A stretch of 64,000 nt of DNA from Poa pratensis (GCA_947311845.1 CAMZMU010000055.1:19898221-19962220); one strand, 5' to 3'. Shown: positions 47,951-60,205, numbered from the stretch's first letter. Notes: generated by a model from the letters alone, not told the origin. Translations and numbers: made by a program.

Positions 47951-49257
47951 AGTGCTCGCACCCACTTACATGTGGGCCTGCCCCCGCGCTGCCTCTTTCA
48001 TCCAAATTTCGACCAAGTCCCCGCCGTCGCGCTCGTGCTTGGGAACCACCCCTCGCCGCCAACCCTTGCCGCCACATAACCCTCGCCGCCGCCCCCAACT
48101 CACCGCCAACCCTGCTGGCGCCCCGCCCTCGTCGCCGGCGAGCTCCCCTACGCCCCGCCCTCGTCTGCCGTCGTCGCCTCCACGAAGCCCGGTGACCTCC
48201 CCTACGCCCACGGGTGGTCACGGCCATCGACTACACCGCCCTCGACCTCCCCTCCGTCCCCCCCCAAGGTGTGCTTCCCCTCTCTCCCTCCTCCCTCCCC
48301 TGCAGCATTTTTCTTGCACGCAATGTGTTTGACAAAATTCCCCTGCTGCATTTTGGGTTGCTGCCTTTAGGATCAGTGCTAGGTTAATGAACATATTGTG
48401 CACCACAAATTAACATCATGAGTACTCATCGGGGTTATATGCACCATCCTAGTTAAGAGGTAAGTGAGATATTTAATCTTAGACATATGTTCGTCGGTCC
48501 ATCCAGCCAACCAAGCTTGCCAATATGAGCACTATGCTTCTAGCTATTTTCTTAGGTGTGCTTATACCTAGTGTTGTTGGTTGTGTGCCAGAAATGAAGG
48601 AAGGTTTTTAATTTGTTCAAAAGTACTACCTAATTCTGTCAATTAGGACATGTCATCCTTTTTATTTCATATGCTCATTTCTGTACATGAAAGTTATTTT
48701 CCAAAAAACTCTGAATATATGATGTTAAAAAGGATATCAGTCAGCTGTATAAAGATCAAAGGCACCACATATAAAATTGCCCAACCTTTGGGAGATAAAC
48801 AGAATATATGATCTTTCATTACATGCTCCTCTGTTTCTTAGCATGATGTAATATGGAATATGTGTACTTCATTCTCTCCTGGGAGGAAATTTAGGTTATG
48901 CTCGTGGTGTGGCTCAGCAAGTGAGATGCTAGATGGGAGACCGAGGTTGGATGGCGTTGGCTTTGCTCCTATTTCTTGACATTATATGTATCCACTTGCT
49001 GCCATTATATGCATGACAAAATTCCCCTGCTGCAATTTTCTTGTCATTGTATTGGTCTTTTTGGGGCCTTGGGGTTGAGGGATAGTTGACAGAACTTGAT
49101 ATGTATCCACTTTCTCCCCTTGTTATTTTTGTAACCATTGACATGATCCTTTTTTTTGGTTGTACAGGTGCTTGTGTGTGCTAGGCAAGAAGACGCCCCT
49201 AGAATCGATTTGGTGAGCTCCGGTCACCATGTGTTCTGTGCTACCATGACCATCGTG

Positions 49258-49390
49258 TCGTGGTTGTTTGTGATGCTGTTGCCGGCCAGCTATGCCGGCA
49301 AACATTATTTGTGTTGATGTGATGCTGTTGCCGGCCAGCTATGCCGGCGGAAATGTGTTGATGTGATGCTGTTGCTGGCCAGCGATGCCA
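49258..49390 (+). repeat. Three tandem units of GATGCTGTTGCCGGCCAGC
   Basis: Imperfect 46-60-bp units, each with an inner palindrome GCCGGCCAGCTATGCCGGC. They lie within the leader region of the CACTA-2 second gene. Confidence 0.75.
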
Positions 49391-49484
49391 GCCATGATAT
49401 TTGTGAAATGCTTGCAGGTATCCCGAGAGGCCCTTGAGATTGCTGGAACATCGATTAACTTCCGTTCCGGCAAATTCGGGTACT

Positions 49485-49566
49485 CCATATGTCCTATTTT
49501 AAGCAAAGGTCATGCCAAAAAAATTCGTGAAATTTAGCATGACTTTGCTAAAAATAGGACATATGG
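49485..49566. repeat. Hairpin-forming inverted repeat
   Basis: The left arm CCATATGTCCTATTTTA... (49485-49515) pairs with the right arm ending AAATAGGACATATGG (49538-49566), about 30 bp per arm with a loop of about 22 bp. A related single arm occurs near 36000-36035 in the same element. Confidence 0.7.
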
Positions 49567-49673
49567 GGTATTGTGACTAATGCATGGGCCGGGGTATCTT
49601 AGTACTTAATTAAGTGATGTTTTTCTTATATTTATTGTACTAACTTTTGCCTCTTTTTAATGCAGTGCAAACA

Positions 49674-52600
49674 TGTCGGCCGACGCGCCCGGCCCTTCTA
49701 AGCACATGAGCGTCGAAGAAGAAGCTAGAGAAAAGAACAAGCCATTCTGGGCTATGTCCCAGGAGTTGGAGGAGGCGGAGGCCGCCGAACTGGCTCGTGG
49801 CGGCGATGCTGACTATGAGATAGAGGATGAGGACGAAACCACCACCACCAATGGCGGCGACCACACGGATGTCGCCAGTGGCGACCCCACGGATGTCGGG
49901 GGTGGCGACCACACGGATGGTGGTGGTGGCAGTAACCCGACCGCTCAGAAGAAGAAGAAGCCGAGTAAGCCGAGGAAGGACCGGACACCGCAAGCGGTCG
50001 GCAACACGTCACAGACGAGTTCACCGAGGTCAGCTCAAGTGGCCAACCACTAGAGCCTAAGGCCCTTGCCTGCGGGTACGGCATGCAACTAGGGTGCATC
50101 CTCCGGGAAACCGTGCCGATCAACACGAAGGACCTCAGAAGCAAGGACAATGAGGCTTTGGTCCAAACCCTCCTCACGAAGCTTCACCAACGGTACAAGT
50201 TCCCGGAGCCGTTCAACAAAAAGGTGGACAGTGCAGCCATCACGAAGATGAGTACCACCTTGAGCAGCTGGAGAACCCGGGTGAAGGTGAAGATTGATAA
50301 AGGTCTTAGCTAGGAGGAGATAAGTGCCAAAGAGCCGATGCTCGACGAAGAAGAGTTCGAGGCATTCAAGTTGTCCTTAGAATCTCCGGAGGCTAAAAAA
50401 TGGACCAAGTGGGGGAAGGATATGCGGGAACTGAACTTAGGTAACCACCGGTTGGGAAGCGGTGGTTACCGAGGAAAACAGCCCGTTTGGGACAAGGAGG
50501 ATGCCGAGGTTGCAAGACTTGGAAAAGAGAACCCGTGGCATAAAATCACGGACGAGGAAGTTAGGAACTTTGTTCGGTCCCGCTACTATCTGAAGCCGGG
50601 GACGGGGGAATTCGTTACCGACGATAACGATGTGCTGGCTTTCGAGAAAGTGCCGGTAAGGAACTTAATTACCGCGGATATCTCAAAGTCCATTGCATTG
50701 ATTTCTACGTGGGTTCACCTTAATTTCCTTTGTCTGCAGGAGAAGGAGTTGGAGGCTGAGGCTTAGGCCGGCCCGTCGTCCCAGGAGGGGTCGACGGAGC
50801 CGTGGGACACGACTTTCAACAGGACGATGAACGTTTACAAGGGGAGGGACAAGTCAAAGCCGCCGACGTCAGCTGGCCGTGCGACCGGCTTTGGTACGAG
50901 CGTGAAGTTCCTCCAGTACTATAGCACGGACACCGAGACAAGAAAGGAGAGGAGGAAGCTGGCTAGGGATAAAGCCAAGGTTGTCGAGCTAAGGAAGAAG
51001 CTGGAGACACTAGAGCACGAAAAGGTGGACTCCAGCACGGTGGACAAGTTAGTGGACGAGAAGCTCCGGAGCTTCTTACCCCCTGTATTGCTGGAGGGGA
51101 TAACTGCTTGGCATGCGGGAGGTCAAAAGGGGCCGATACACGTGCCCAGCTACACCGGCAGCAACTCCAGCAATAACGTGTCGCCGGTCCTGGTGACCCC
51201 ACCGGTGCCCCCTACCGTGGATCAACATACTAATAGGCCGGAGAATAATGATAATGCACACGAGCGGCCGGAGAATGATAGGCCAGTCGCCGGCACCGGC
51301 GCCCTTGTCTCGACATTAGCCGAGCTCAACGCCATCACCAAGGTAACTAATTAGTTAGTTCGTGGCATCTTCTATAACTATGCTTTTGATGACTGCCATA
51401 TCTCATGATGCCCAACATGTGTTGACTCCCAGGACATGCCTTGCATACTGCTGCATAGGGTGGGGGCCGGCGGCGAGTTGAAGGAAGTCGCAACGGCCAT
51501 TATCGTACAACCTTCGACCCGCGATATGCACAACACTAGAATGAGCGAGGTCGTGATGAAAGTCATGGTGACCGAGGTAGTGCCTGAGTTCTGTTACATC
51601 GACCCCCCCATGCAACCTCTGGGAGCCGAGAAACACATGGTCCTTGAAGAATGCTCCAAGTGGATGATGGAATGGCCGAAGACCCAGATTCGTCTTGGGG
51701 ATGGTCTTCATGGGGTCAGGCGCACCGGCGGCGCCACCTCGAGGCACCGGCCCCCGGTCGTTCGGCCCTCGACGAGGCGGCCAAAAAAAAACTGTTGCGG
51801 ATGAACCGGCGCCACAGGCAGCCGTCGCCACCACCCGGAAGGAACCGCCGGTCGCCGCCACCACCGGCCGGAAGCTACCGCCGGTTGTCGCCGCCACCAG
51901 CCGCCACAAACAATTGTTGGGAACGTCTGTACTGCAACAGTCCAAGGTTAGTCCCGACTTCCCGACTTTCCGACTTTCCCGACTTCTCGACTTTCTGACT
52001 TCCGACTTCCCGACTTTCCGACTTTCCTGACTTCCCGACTTTCCGACTTCCCGACTTTCCGACTTTTCGACTTCCCGACTTTCTGACTTTCCGACTTCCC
52101 GACTTTCCGACTTCGCGACTTTACGATGCCAAGCCTTTATATCTAATAACGGATGTGCTATTGTTTATGTTTAGGACAAAGCCGTTGCCCCTCAACTTGG
52201 TGCCAACGACGTCGATGACTTCCTCAACACTGGTGCCTGCAGGGATGATTTGTACATCCCTCCTGTGGATGAAGAACCCTTCCGCGATCAACGCGGTCAA
52301 CTTCCTCGTCCCACTACATGCACGCAGCGCCTAGTCTTCGAGGGTTTATCTCAAGACACGCCTCCGGAGGCCGGCGATCATCAAGCTCAAGTCAAACCGG
52401 GTAACATTTTCAGCCCTGGCACACTGCACCAGACGGTTCACGAGGGGTTCACTGCACCCCAACCATCCCCAGAGATGAAGAACAAGGCGAAGAAGCACAG
52501 GAAGAGAAAAGGAGCAAACGCCTCTGCGAGCCAGCCAGCTCCTAAGATTATGCGGGGTCGTGAAGACACGATACCACCCCGTGGGGATGGCTTGACCCGA

Positions 52601-53967
52601 GTTCATGAAGCTGGTAAACCTATACTGTCTGAGGACTTGCTCCGCCTTGCAGAAGGACCCATGATTTCTTTGCAAGAATCTATCTTGCATCTAGAGAGCC
52701 TCCTTCTTAAAGACAAGCAGCCGAGTTACCCGGTGTTCGCGGTCAAGGTGCCAAAGGAGGTGGACTTCGTCCAGGAAGCCCCCGCGGATGTGTTCTTCAT
52801 AGCGTACGAGGACATCTTCAACCTGTTTCACTCCAGACGGCTGGACTATAACTTGGCCCGCCTATATGCGCTCGATGCGGCGATGAAGATCAGGAGAGAT
52901 GATACCCCGTACGTCGCGATAGTGGATCCCTACTACATGCGTGACAGCCAGCTGGTGGAAGGATCAAGGACACAGACCATGGCCACGGAGTACCTCCAGA
53001 GGCTCATGCTGACCAACAAGAGGAAGAACAACCTTCTTCTGCCTTTCTTTTACGAGTAAGTACACATCCGCTCACCGTCGTCGTATCTTATGCCTTGTTG
53101 TAGATTTCTTCCATTGCTGATCCTTTGTCCAACATTCCGTTTCAATTGTGTTGAGCAGGGACAAGTACTGCGCACTCATTGTCCTAAGCCCGAGGTGGTC
53201 CATTGCCACTTATTTTGACTTGGGGAATAAATGCAAGCCGAGGAACTACAACAGAATAAAGGGTCTTCTCGATGAGGCTCTCGAGGGCTATGCCCAAAAG
53301 GGAGGCCCCTTCCAAAAGAAGGGGGAATCTTTCACGCAGGACAACAAACACAAGTTCATGCATGGGAACGGATTCCATTGCATCAAGCAACTGCCTGGCA
53401 GCGGGAAGGAGGCCTTCTACGCCCTCCATCACCTTAAAGGGCTTGTCCGGGATGCCGAGAAAACGAGGATTCCATCTAGTCTCGTAGAATGGACCAAAAG
53501 CGAGGATGCTCTCACCGATGCTGATTATAGACAAGACTTCCATCGCATCATTCTGCAGTTATCGACGATCATCCTCGAAGATGTCATGAACAAGGCAGGG
53601 TCCTACCACTACCCCAGAGGTAGGATTATTATAAAAGAAAGCCTTGCTAAGCATTACTTGTGTATTTTTTTTGTAGAAGTGGATGTGTAAGGTTATATAT
53701 TATATATATGCTATGCTTTGAAACCCAAATAGGATAGGCATATGATTTCCAACCATGACACAATTGATTGATTGTCTTGCCTCTCTACTTAGATGAATAA
53801 ATTATACTCTATTTATATCACTAACCAATATATATCCCAATCCATCTCTAGGGTTGTGTCAGAGGGATATCGAAGAACGACTAGAGGCGCAGAATGACAC
53901 CAGGGAGTGGAGGACGAAAGAAGGCTATCTACCGTTCCCGGCGCCGCTCAAGAAGAGGACTCCATGA
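49674..53967 (+). pseudogene. CACTA-2 second gene: Transposase_24-like with degenerate Ulp1-like end
   Basis: Starts MSADAPGPSKHMSVEEEA at 49674 (acidic, then Lys-rich). A frame change precedes LEPKALACGYGMQLGCI (about 50050). The conserved block with LLTKLHQRYKFPEPF, MSTTLSSWRTRVKVKI, HRLGSGGYRGK and FVRSRYYLKPGTGEFV runs to about 50620. Stops lie at 50311-50313 (TAG for Trp) and 50764-50766 (TAG for Gln). Further blocks lie at 50827-51354 and 51436-51800. The C-terminal part (52250-53967) contains YDLARLYALDA-like helices, DKYCALIVLSPRWSIATYFDLGN and FHCIKQLPGSGKEAFYALHH, with a last exon at 53851-53967. It fits a Ulp1-like fold, but the His and Cys positions are replaced, so no peptidase activity is expected. 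Confidence 0.8.
51955..52125 (+). repeat. GACTTTCC/GACTTCCC minisatellite in an intron
   Basis: About 20 imperfect units of 8-9 bp (GACTTTCC, GACTTCCC). They lie between coding blocks of the CACTA-2 second gene. Confidence 0.85.
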
Positions 53968-54290
53968 TCATGCTCTTGCTCACCATCATCGCCGATGTAC
54001 TACATTTGACCCTAGTTAGGCAGTGAACACTTCATTTGTAATGTGTAGTGTGAAATGATGAACTTTTGTTTGTATCATGACTAATTGTGTAAACATTCGG
54101 CACTTTTATGACTATGTGTATGTATCTCGGGCACTAAGTAATATGTGTGATGACATAGTGATTAATGTGTTTGTCTGTTCATATACCTGTCAAATATACC
54201 TGTATTTCTGTATAAATCTGTATAAATCATGTATATACTGTATTTATACAGCAAAATGTAAATATACATGTATTTCTGTTTTATAATTTA
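53968..54290. other. 3' region of CACTA-2 second gene
   Basis: AT-rich, with repeated TATACCTGT and CTGTATAAAT phrases (about 54180-54270). No gene seen. Confidence 0.6.
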
Positions 54291-54550
54291 GTGGCGCATT
54301 TTATTTTATTTTGTGGCGCACCACTTTCTGTGGCGCACCAGGCGTGGGTGCGCCACAGAATTCCTTTGCTGTGTACTGCCGAGCTATTTCTGTGGCGCAC
54401 GGGCTGGGTGCGCCACAGAAAGTTGGTCTTTCTGTGACGCACGGGCTCGGTGCGCCACAGAATAAAAATTTAGTGACGAGACTTCTGTGACGCACCCAGC
54501 AAAGTTGCGGGTGCGCCACAGAATTGCAAAATGGTGCGCCACTAAAAGGC
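54291..54550. promoter_or_regulatory. CACTA-2 right subterminal repeat array
   Basis: About eight copies of TTCTGTGGCGCA-type motifs and inverses up to the right end. Confidence 0.85.
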
Positions 54551-54568
54551 TTTTCTCTACTAGTGAAA

Positions 54569-54850
54569 GCCAAATTGAAGAAAAGATTATTTAGGTCACA
54601 TAAACATTTTCAAAATTGAGAAATTCTCTGCTTAGCTATGATGGAAGATAGAGATTTATCACCCATATATTTGTTACAAAACAAAGCAACAACCGTCAAC
54701 AACATCCTCCGTAAATAGTTTTAAAATCCATTTACCAAGGAGGAATTTAGTTTTAGGATTATAAACCGCCCTTGATCTTAACCTGGATTTGACATTTTCA
54801 GTGACCTATGCTGCCTGCGATTGAGGACACTTTCCAATTAATTTTTCACA
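54569..54850. other. Right flank of CACTA-2
   Basis: AT-rich, no gene seen. It runs into sequence related to the copy B 3' UTR from about 54860. Confidence 0.5.
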
Positions 54851-55251
54851 GCACATTCATGGCAAGAAATTTCCAAGAAGAGTCTGCCAATTGATAAAAG
54901 GTTTTGCATTGTATAATACCGCATAACCACGGGCTTAAGTATACATGAACCGTCTGAGTACTACGTTAAGTGACATAAATGGATTCCCTGCAAGAAAGAG
55001 TAACATAAACGGATGCAAATTATCAGGCAAAAGCTAATTTAACATAGTCGGTGCACATTGTTAGTCAAGGTGAAGATCAACTGCTGCTACTGAGTTCATT
55101 GGCCATTGCCATTGCCATGCCATAGTCGGTGCACATTGTTAGTCAAAAGGTGTTGGCTGGCTACCATTGGCCATTGCCATGTACTGCCTGAGTAAGCTTG
55201 AGATTGTTAGTTCTGCTAGTCCCTTCGCTACTGACGCCAGTACCAAGCAGC
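54851..55251 (-). other. 3' UTR remnant of HESO1-like copy C
   Basis: Shares phrases with the copy B 3' UTR (ATTTCCAAGAAG, CTGCCAATT, ACCACGGGCTT). A 26-bp stretch containing TAGTCGGTGCACATTGTTAG occurs twice (55047 and 55122). Confidence 0.55.
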
Positions 55252-57607
55252 TTATTGCCTGCCTGAGTTGTACCGCTGTGTCCTACGAACTGGTCCGCTT
55301 CCTGTGGATCCCGTGTGTATGTGCTGCTGAGGACTCATTGCAGGATTTGTGTAACCGAGTTTTGAACCAACTTCAGGTGTACACAGCAGTGGAAGTAATT
55401 CACTTTCGTCTGCACGTTGGAAGGCACTGGCAATACGCCGAAGCCCTGGCACATCAACTGTTATTATAGCTGCTTTATCAGATATATCAAATGGATCTTT
55501 CGACCTAGCCAAAAGGAACAGTGTACAGACAGGGTATCAACTTTGAAGTTAATTTTTCAACATTACGAACATAGCCAGCAAACGCATTATGATGGAAATA
55601 CTTACAATCTTGCAGGAAGATTTGGCCATCTCTTTAGCTTGCTTGAACTGACCAGTGTAATAAGTGGACTTCTGCAAACAGTATAAGTTCACATGTTAAT
55701 ATTTTTTATCCCAGGTTACGATAATGCTAGTACCATTCCTTTTGACATAGGCAAGGACGACTTAGTCAATACAAGGATAATATGTTTAATTACCTGCTCA
55801 AAAAATGTTGCAAGGAGATCGGACAGAGAGCTCTGATTTCTTTGTCCTATGTTCTGGCGTCGTAATTTTGCTACATTTTCCTCCCAGATCTGATGAAAAT
55901 GATTTGCATCAAAACCCCCACTCCCTGCATTGCATGTGAACGCAACGGGTAAACTACTAGCACTGATACACGGTGCACCAGACAATTACTAGTCTCACAA
56001 AAAGCCAAGTTTGTTTCACCTTTTACGATGCTCGCATAAAAAATATCCTTCAGAGGTGGTAAAATTGCAGGCTTACAATACTGAAAAATGCAAGGTAAGG
56101 AGCGTGAGAAATAAGATGCATTTTTTTTATAAAATTACAAATAAGAAATAGACGACTCCTAAAGTAAAAATAAACACCTGAAAATAAATGATGACAAGTA
56201 TGCAAATTGCATAAGAGCTCAGGGTTCCATTTTTTGGATCGTTAATGTTTTGAGCTCTTGCCCATTCCTTGATCTGCATGAAAAGATGGTGCTAAGCCTT
56301 GGGATTGACCAAGAAGTTGTTGAAACAGATAAGTATCTCTTGGGTACAAATAGCTTACCAGCAAAACCATATCACCAAAGCGGCCATCTAAAGTATTGAT
56401 CCAATACAACACTCTGGATTTAATTCGACCAGGGAGGTTATCAATGGATATATCACAGGAAATGCCAAAGTGGTTGCTCACATACCGAAGAACTGGAACT
56501 CTTGCAGTAAGAATGAACTGCACATCTCTAGCGACGCCTGAATAAAGCATGAAAACAGATTTTGAACAAGAACTTTATGCAAATAAAATCATCTCACAAA
56601 ATCTAAATGACCACAGCTGCAAAATATCAAGTGTATTGCATTCCATCAAGCAACCGCGGAACATGATTGACTGACGCAGCCAAGAACAAAGATGATACTC
56701 CCTAATAAATTGATCAAACATATACATAAGAGTACAGATCTTTCATTATGGTCGCAGCTGCATGGACCCACAAAGAAGTTACCTTTGGTTTGTAAAGCTC
56801 TCCCTAGTTTTGTCAAGGCGATTTCCTTCTTTTTCTTGTCAGTAGGGAAGCCTAAGTCATTTGACAGCTGAATTGATACATCTAAATCACCTGATTTTGC
56901 ATAAAGCTTTGATGCAAAAGATCCATAAGGTTTGACAGCATCTGTTAAGAAAAAACCCCAACACTCAGAAACTGCAGTACTAATAACCTCTCAACATTTC
57001 CCTAGTAACTAGCATATGCATTGACTCACTAGGCATAGAATAAGGAAAGCATAACAAACGAAATAGTGTATATGCCATCTGAACAGCTTCCGTAATGGAA
57101 AACATTGAGTAGCTAAGCTAATGCCTTCCACCTACAATACTCGCAGTATGAACAAATTGCCAGTCATTTCTCAAGAACCGAACTTGTTCATTTTAGGATT
57201 ACAAGCTTGTCATTTATCGGTGTTTCATAAAATGTAACTAACCCACAGCCCATAACGTACATGCCACTGAAGGGGAAAGCTTCCTGGAGGTTACAAGAAA
57301 CTGTTGAGAAGAGAAAACATTTTCCTTCTATGGTAAGCAGTACCCGAGCTTGATTTCAAACAATCACATCATTGCGCCCCTTAATAAATATCAGGATCAC
57401 AAGTGGTTAAACAGAAATGATAAGAACCCTGTGGTAACCAAATATTGAGAAGTTGCCTCTCGAGACACCAACTACATGGACGGAGTTCACAATCTCCTCA
57501 ATTGCACCAAGTCGTTTCTTTTTATCGTTCTCCGTAGACTTGATTACAGAGAGAATATCTTACGTACACTTCCCCAGCAGATCAAGGTTTTGCACGTATT
57601 CAATCAT
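55252..57607 (-). pseudogene. HESO1-like nucleotidyltransferase, copy C (broken)
   Basis: Exons on the minus strand by alignment with copy B: 57607-57457, 56941-56783 (3 bp shorter), 56537-56359, 56273-56178, 56080-56020, 55924-55794, 55671-55606 (66 bp against 111) and about 55506-55252. The GSFASKLYAKSGDLDVSI and CDISIDN motifs survive, so the core has decayed little. Lesions: codon 16 is TAA at 57562-57560 where A and B have an acidic or neutral residue codon; the first donor is GC (57456-57455) instead of GT; and an extra A at 55500-55498 shifts the last exon into TGA within six codons. A GC donor can still splice, and a late frameshift would spare the core, but the early stop should prevent normal translation. 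Its leader is also split from its distal promoter by insertions. Confidence 0.85.
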
Positions 57608-57990
57608 GTTCAAACCTTGCTGCATATATAATGAGTAAGTTAAACGAGTACAAATAGAGTTCCCTATGTCAACCTTCATGCGCTGACCACTATTCCAAAA
57701 GACCGATCTGATGGAAAGGGTCAGACGATTCACTTATACACTTCAACACCCTACACGTTATAAATCATGTATAACCAAATTCAAGTTAAGAACATTCCTT
57801 TCTCAACTAAGGATAAAAGCCTTGTATCTTGATGGATTGATAGAACGAAAAGATTTATGTACGAGATTAAGGGGTAGGCAACGGAGCTATATGTCTCAAT
57901 GAAGTATTCTCGTGTTTATTAGAAGCTCTTGACAACAACAACAACAACAAAATGCTCCCGGGGAATCAAACATATCTTTCCTCTTCCTAA

Positions 57991-58236
57991 AATTATGTCA
58001 AGACAATGCAGACCCGAAATTGAGAACTTGCACATGACTAATCTTGTCAGCATGCCTTATCGCCTTCCATCATACAACAAGATGATGTGCATACCTGACT
58101 ATGTATGATATATAATTATGTCAAGACAATGCAGACCCGAAATTGAGAACTTGCACATGACTTATCTTGTCAGCATGCCTTATCGCCTTCCATCATACAA
58201 CAAGATGATGTGCATACCTGACTATGTATGATATAT
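57991..58236. repeat. 123-bp tandem duplication in intron 1 of copy C
   Basis: Two nearly identical units, 57991-58113 and 58114-58236, both starting AATTATGTCAAGACAATGC. By eye one base differs (GACTAATC / GACTTATC). A and B carry single related stretches. Confidence 0.9.
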
Positions 58237-58690
58237 AGCAGATAAAATCAAAATCGAAGACACTAAATAGTAAATAGTACATCCCGTGCCGCAAATTTCT
58301 CTTTTTTACTTTTTCGGAGGAGCTATTTCTCATTAAATAAAATTCCTAGCGTATCACACAAAGTAAATCCCTCCACAATTTTGGCAATGCACCACACACA
58401 TAGTACACGAGCGTGTCCAAGTTCCAAGCAAGACACGCAAATCGCGGGGTGGTCGGCAAGCAAACAAACAGCCCCAAAATCTTAAAAAACCCTCGAAGTC
58501 GAAGCAAACTGGTCAGACCAGCTCGGCAATTTAGCTTAAAAGACAGCGCGGCGCCCTATTTTTGCCGTCAAACTACGGCACGGCGGACGCTGGCGGGTAA
58601 ACCCTAGCTACGCGATCAAGAAAGAAATCCACCACGGACTAAGAGGCAAACCCGTCGCACGAACTAACTGGAGAGAGGCTAGGGGTTTAC

Positions 58691-58920
58691 CTAGATGAAG
58701 TTGCGAATGGATGGGAGCCCTGCGAGGCGACGGACCGGCGGCGGCGACGAGGAGGCGGCAGCTGCAGCGCGCTTGCGGCTTACTAGGGACTCGTGGAGTC
58801 GTGGCCTCGTGGGGATGGACTGGGGGAGGACGGAGGAGGAGCAGTCAGAGTTTTTTTTTGTTTTGTTAAGGCGAACAGAGTGGTTTCTTTGTGGGAGCCA
58901 AAACTGCCGAAGACACGTGC
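58691..58920 (-). other. 5' leader exon of copy C (proximal part)
   Basis: The donor CTTCATCTAG then GTAAAC is conserved with its last exon base at 58691. Homology to copies A and B stops near 58920, where an insertion begins. Confidence 0.6.
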
Positions 58921-60205
58921 AGCTTTTTCCTTCCCAATCCCGCTTTTGCTAGCGTGTAGCAAATAATTACCCGCTTTTGCTGCTATGTAGCAAAAAACGA
59001 TTCGCCCACAAAACAGAAAATGAAAAGACTGACTTCGCCAGAGAACTCGCAGGAGATTTCGTAGCAAAAAAAATGTGCTACGGTAACAAAATCGACTTCG
59101 TCAGAAACATCATCGAAGACCTCGACGAAGACCTGTACTATTTTAGCAAAACCACATAACTATAATAGCAACAAAATTGTTATATTGCGGCATCGTACCA
59201 AAAATTCTTCCGGCGAGGTTCTCCGATAAGACTTATGATGCAGCAGAATAAATTGTAGCAAAAACTTGTAATGCAAATTCACAGAACATATGGTGCAAAA
59301 ATTCAGACATGGACAGAAACCTCGTAGCAACAACATTGTGCTATTTTAGCAAAATCACGAAACTATTGCAGCAAAAAAAATTAAAAATTACATTATCGTG
59401 GGAGGTCGGGGAGGAGCGGCGCCGGGGCAGGAGGTCGTGGAGGGGCGGCGCAGCCTCGGTGCAGCGTAGCGTCGGCAGCCGACCTGGGCGCGGCAGCACA
59501 GACCTGGCAGAGCACACGAGCGCGACCGGTGGGATCAACAGGGACACGGTGGCGGAATCCCGTCGTCGGCGACGACGTGCAGGGAAGCAGTCCCCCTCAT
59601 CGGCGTGGGCGGCGTGCAAGGAGCCGTCCCCCGCAGAGGCGGCGGGCAGGGGTGTCGTCCCCGGCAGCGGCAGCACGTAGGGAGCACGGACCGAGGAAGT
59701 AGGAGGCGGGTCGGAGATCGGTGACGTCGCCGCCCTTCTCGAGCTCGGGGGCTCCCGGCTTGCAGCATCGCTCCCGGCTTGTGGCGTCGCCGTTTCTCGC
59801 TGACTACCGCCCCCATGGCGGCAGCGACCGAGCTCTCCGGCGGAACGGAGCAGCAGGCAGTGGAGGGAAGGAGAAGGCGGTGGGGTGGAGCACGGGCGGA
59901 GCTCCGGTAGAAGATGCAGGGGGTGGCGCGGTGATTGGAGCCGGCGACGCGCCAGCCGGGGAGGAGCCGGGCGACGCTCCGGTAGGAGGAGAAGCGGTGG
60001 CATGGTGGTGGTCTCCTGCTGTTGGGAAAAGGAGTTGGGGATGGAGGAAGAGAATCACGCAGGATAAGGTCGTTCGTGCGTGGCCCCCACACCAATCGCT
60101 GTCCCTGGAGGCTGGACAAGCACGCTGTCCATGCGATCAGAATCAATCTGACGGTGCGCGAGCAGGAGGACACATAGACGGGATCCCCCGGATGATTAGA
60201 AAGGT
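58921..60205. other. Insertion of unclear class in copy C leader/promoter
   Basis: About 1.28 kb absent from copies A and B. The left third has repeated GTAGCAAAAA phrases on an AT-rich background. The right two thirds are GC-rich and low in complexity, with long open frames on both strands that show no domain. No terminal repeat or target duplication was found, so the ends are approximate. Confidence 0.5.

Larger units (their letters stand above)
47951..49673 (+). other. Leader exons and introns of CACTA-2 second gene
   Basis: A CCGCC-rich leader ends at a donor near 48268 (CCAAG then GTGTGC). An AT-rich intron follows to about 49168 (TGTACAG), then a short exon. A last leader intron closes at TTTAATGCAG (about 49669), just before ATG 49674. 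No protein-like frame was recognised. Confidence 0.55.
35147..54565 (+). mobile_element. CACTA-2: CACTA (En/Spm) transposon with nested Gypsy element
   Basis: Starts CACTAGTAGAGAAAAGC at 35147 and ends with its inverse GCTTTTCTCTACTAGTG at 54565; target duplication AAA at 35144-35146 and 54566-54568. Subterminal repeats are of the TTCTGTGGCGCA / TGCGCCACAGAA type, distinct from CACTA-1, so this is a different family. Order: left array, TNP2 pseudogene, Gypsy insertion, internal array, leader intron, second gene with degenerate Ulp1-like end, and right array. Without the Gypsy element it is about 11.4 kb. Confidence 0.93.
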
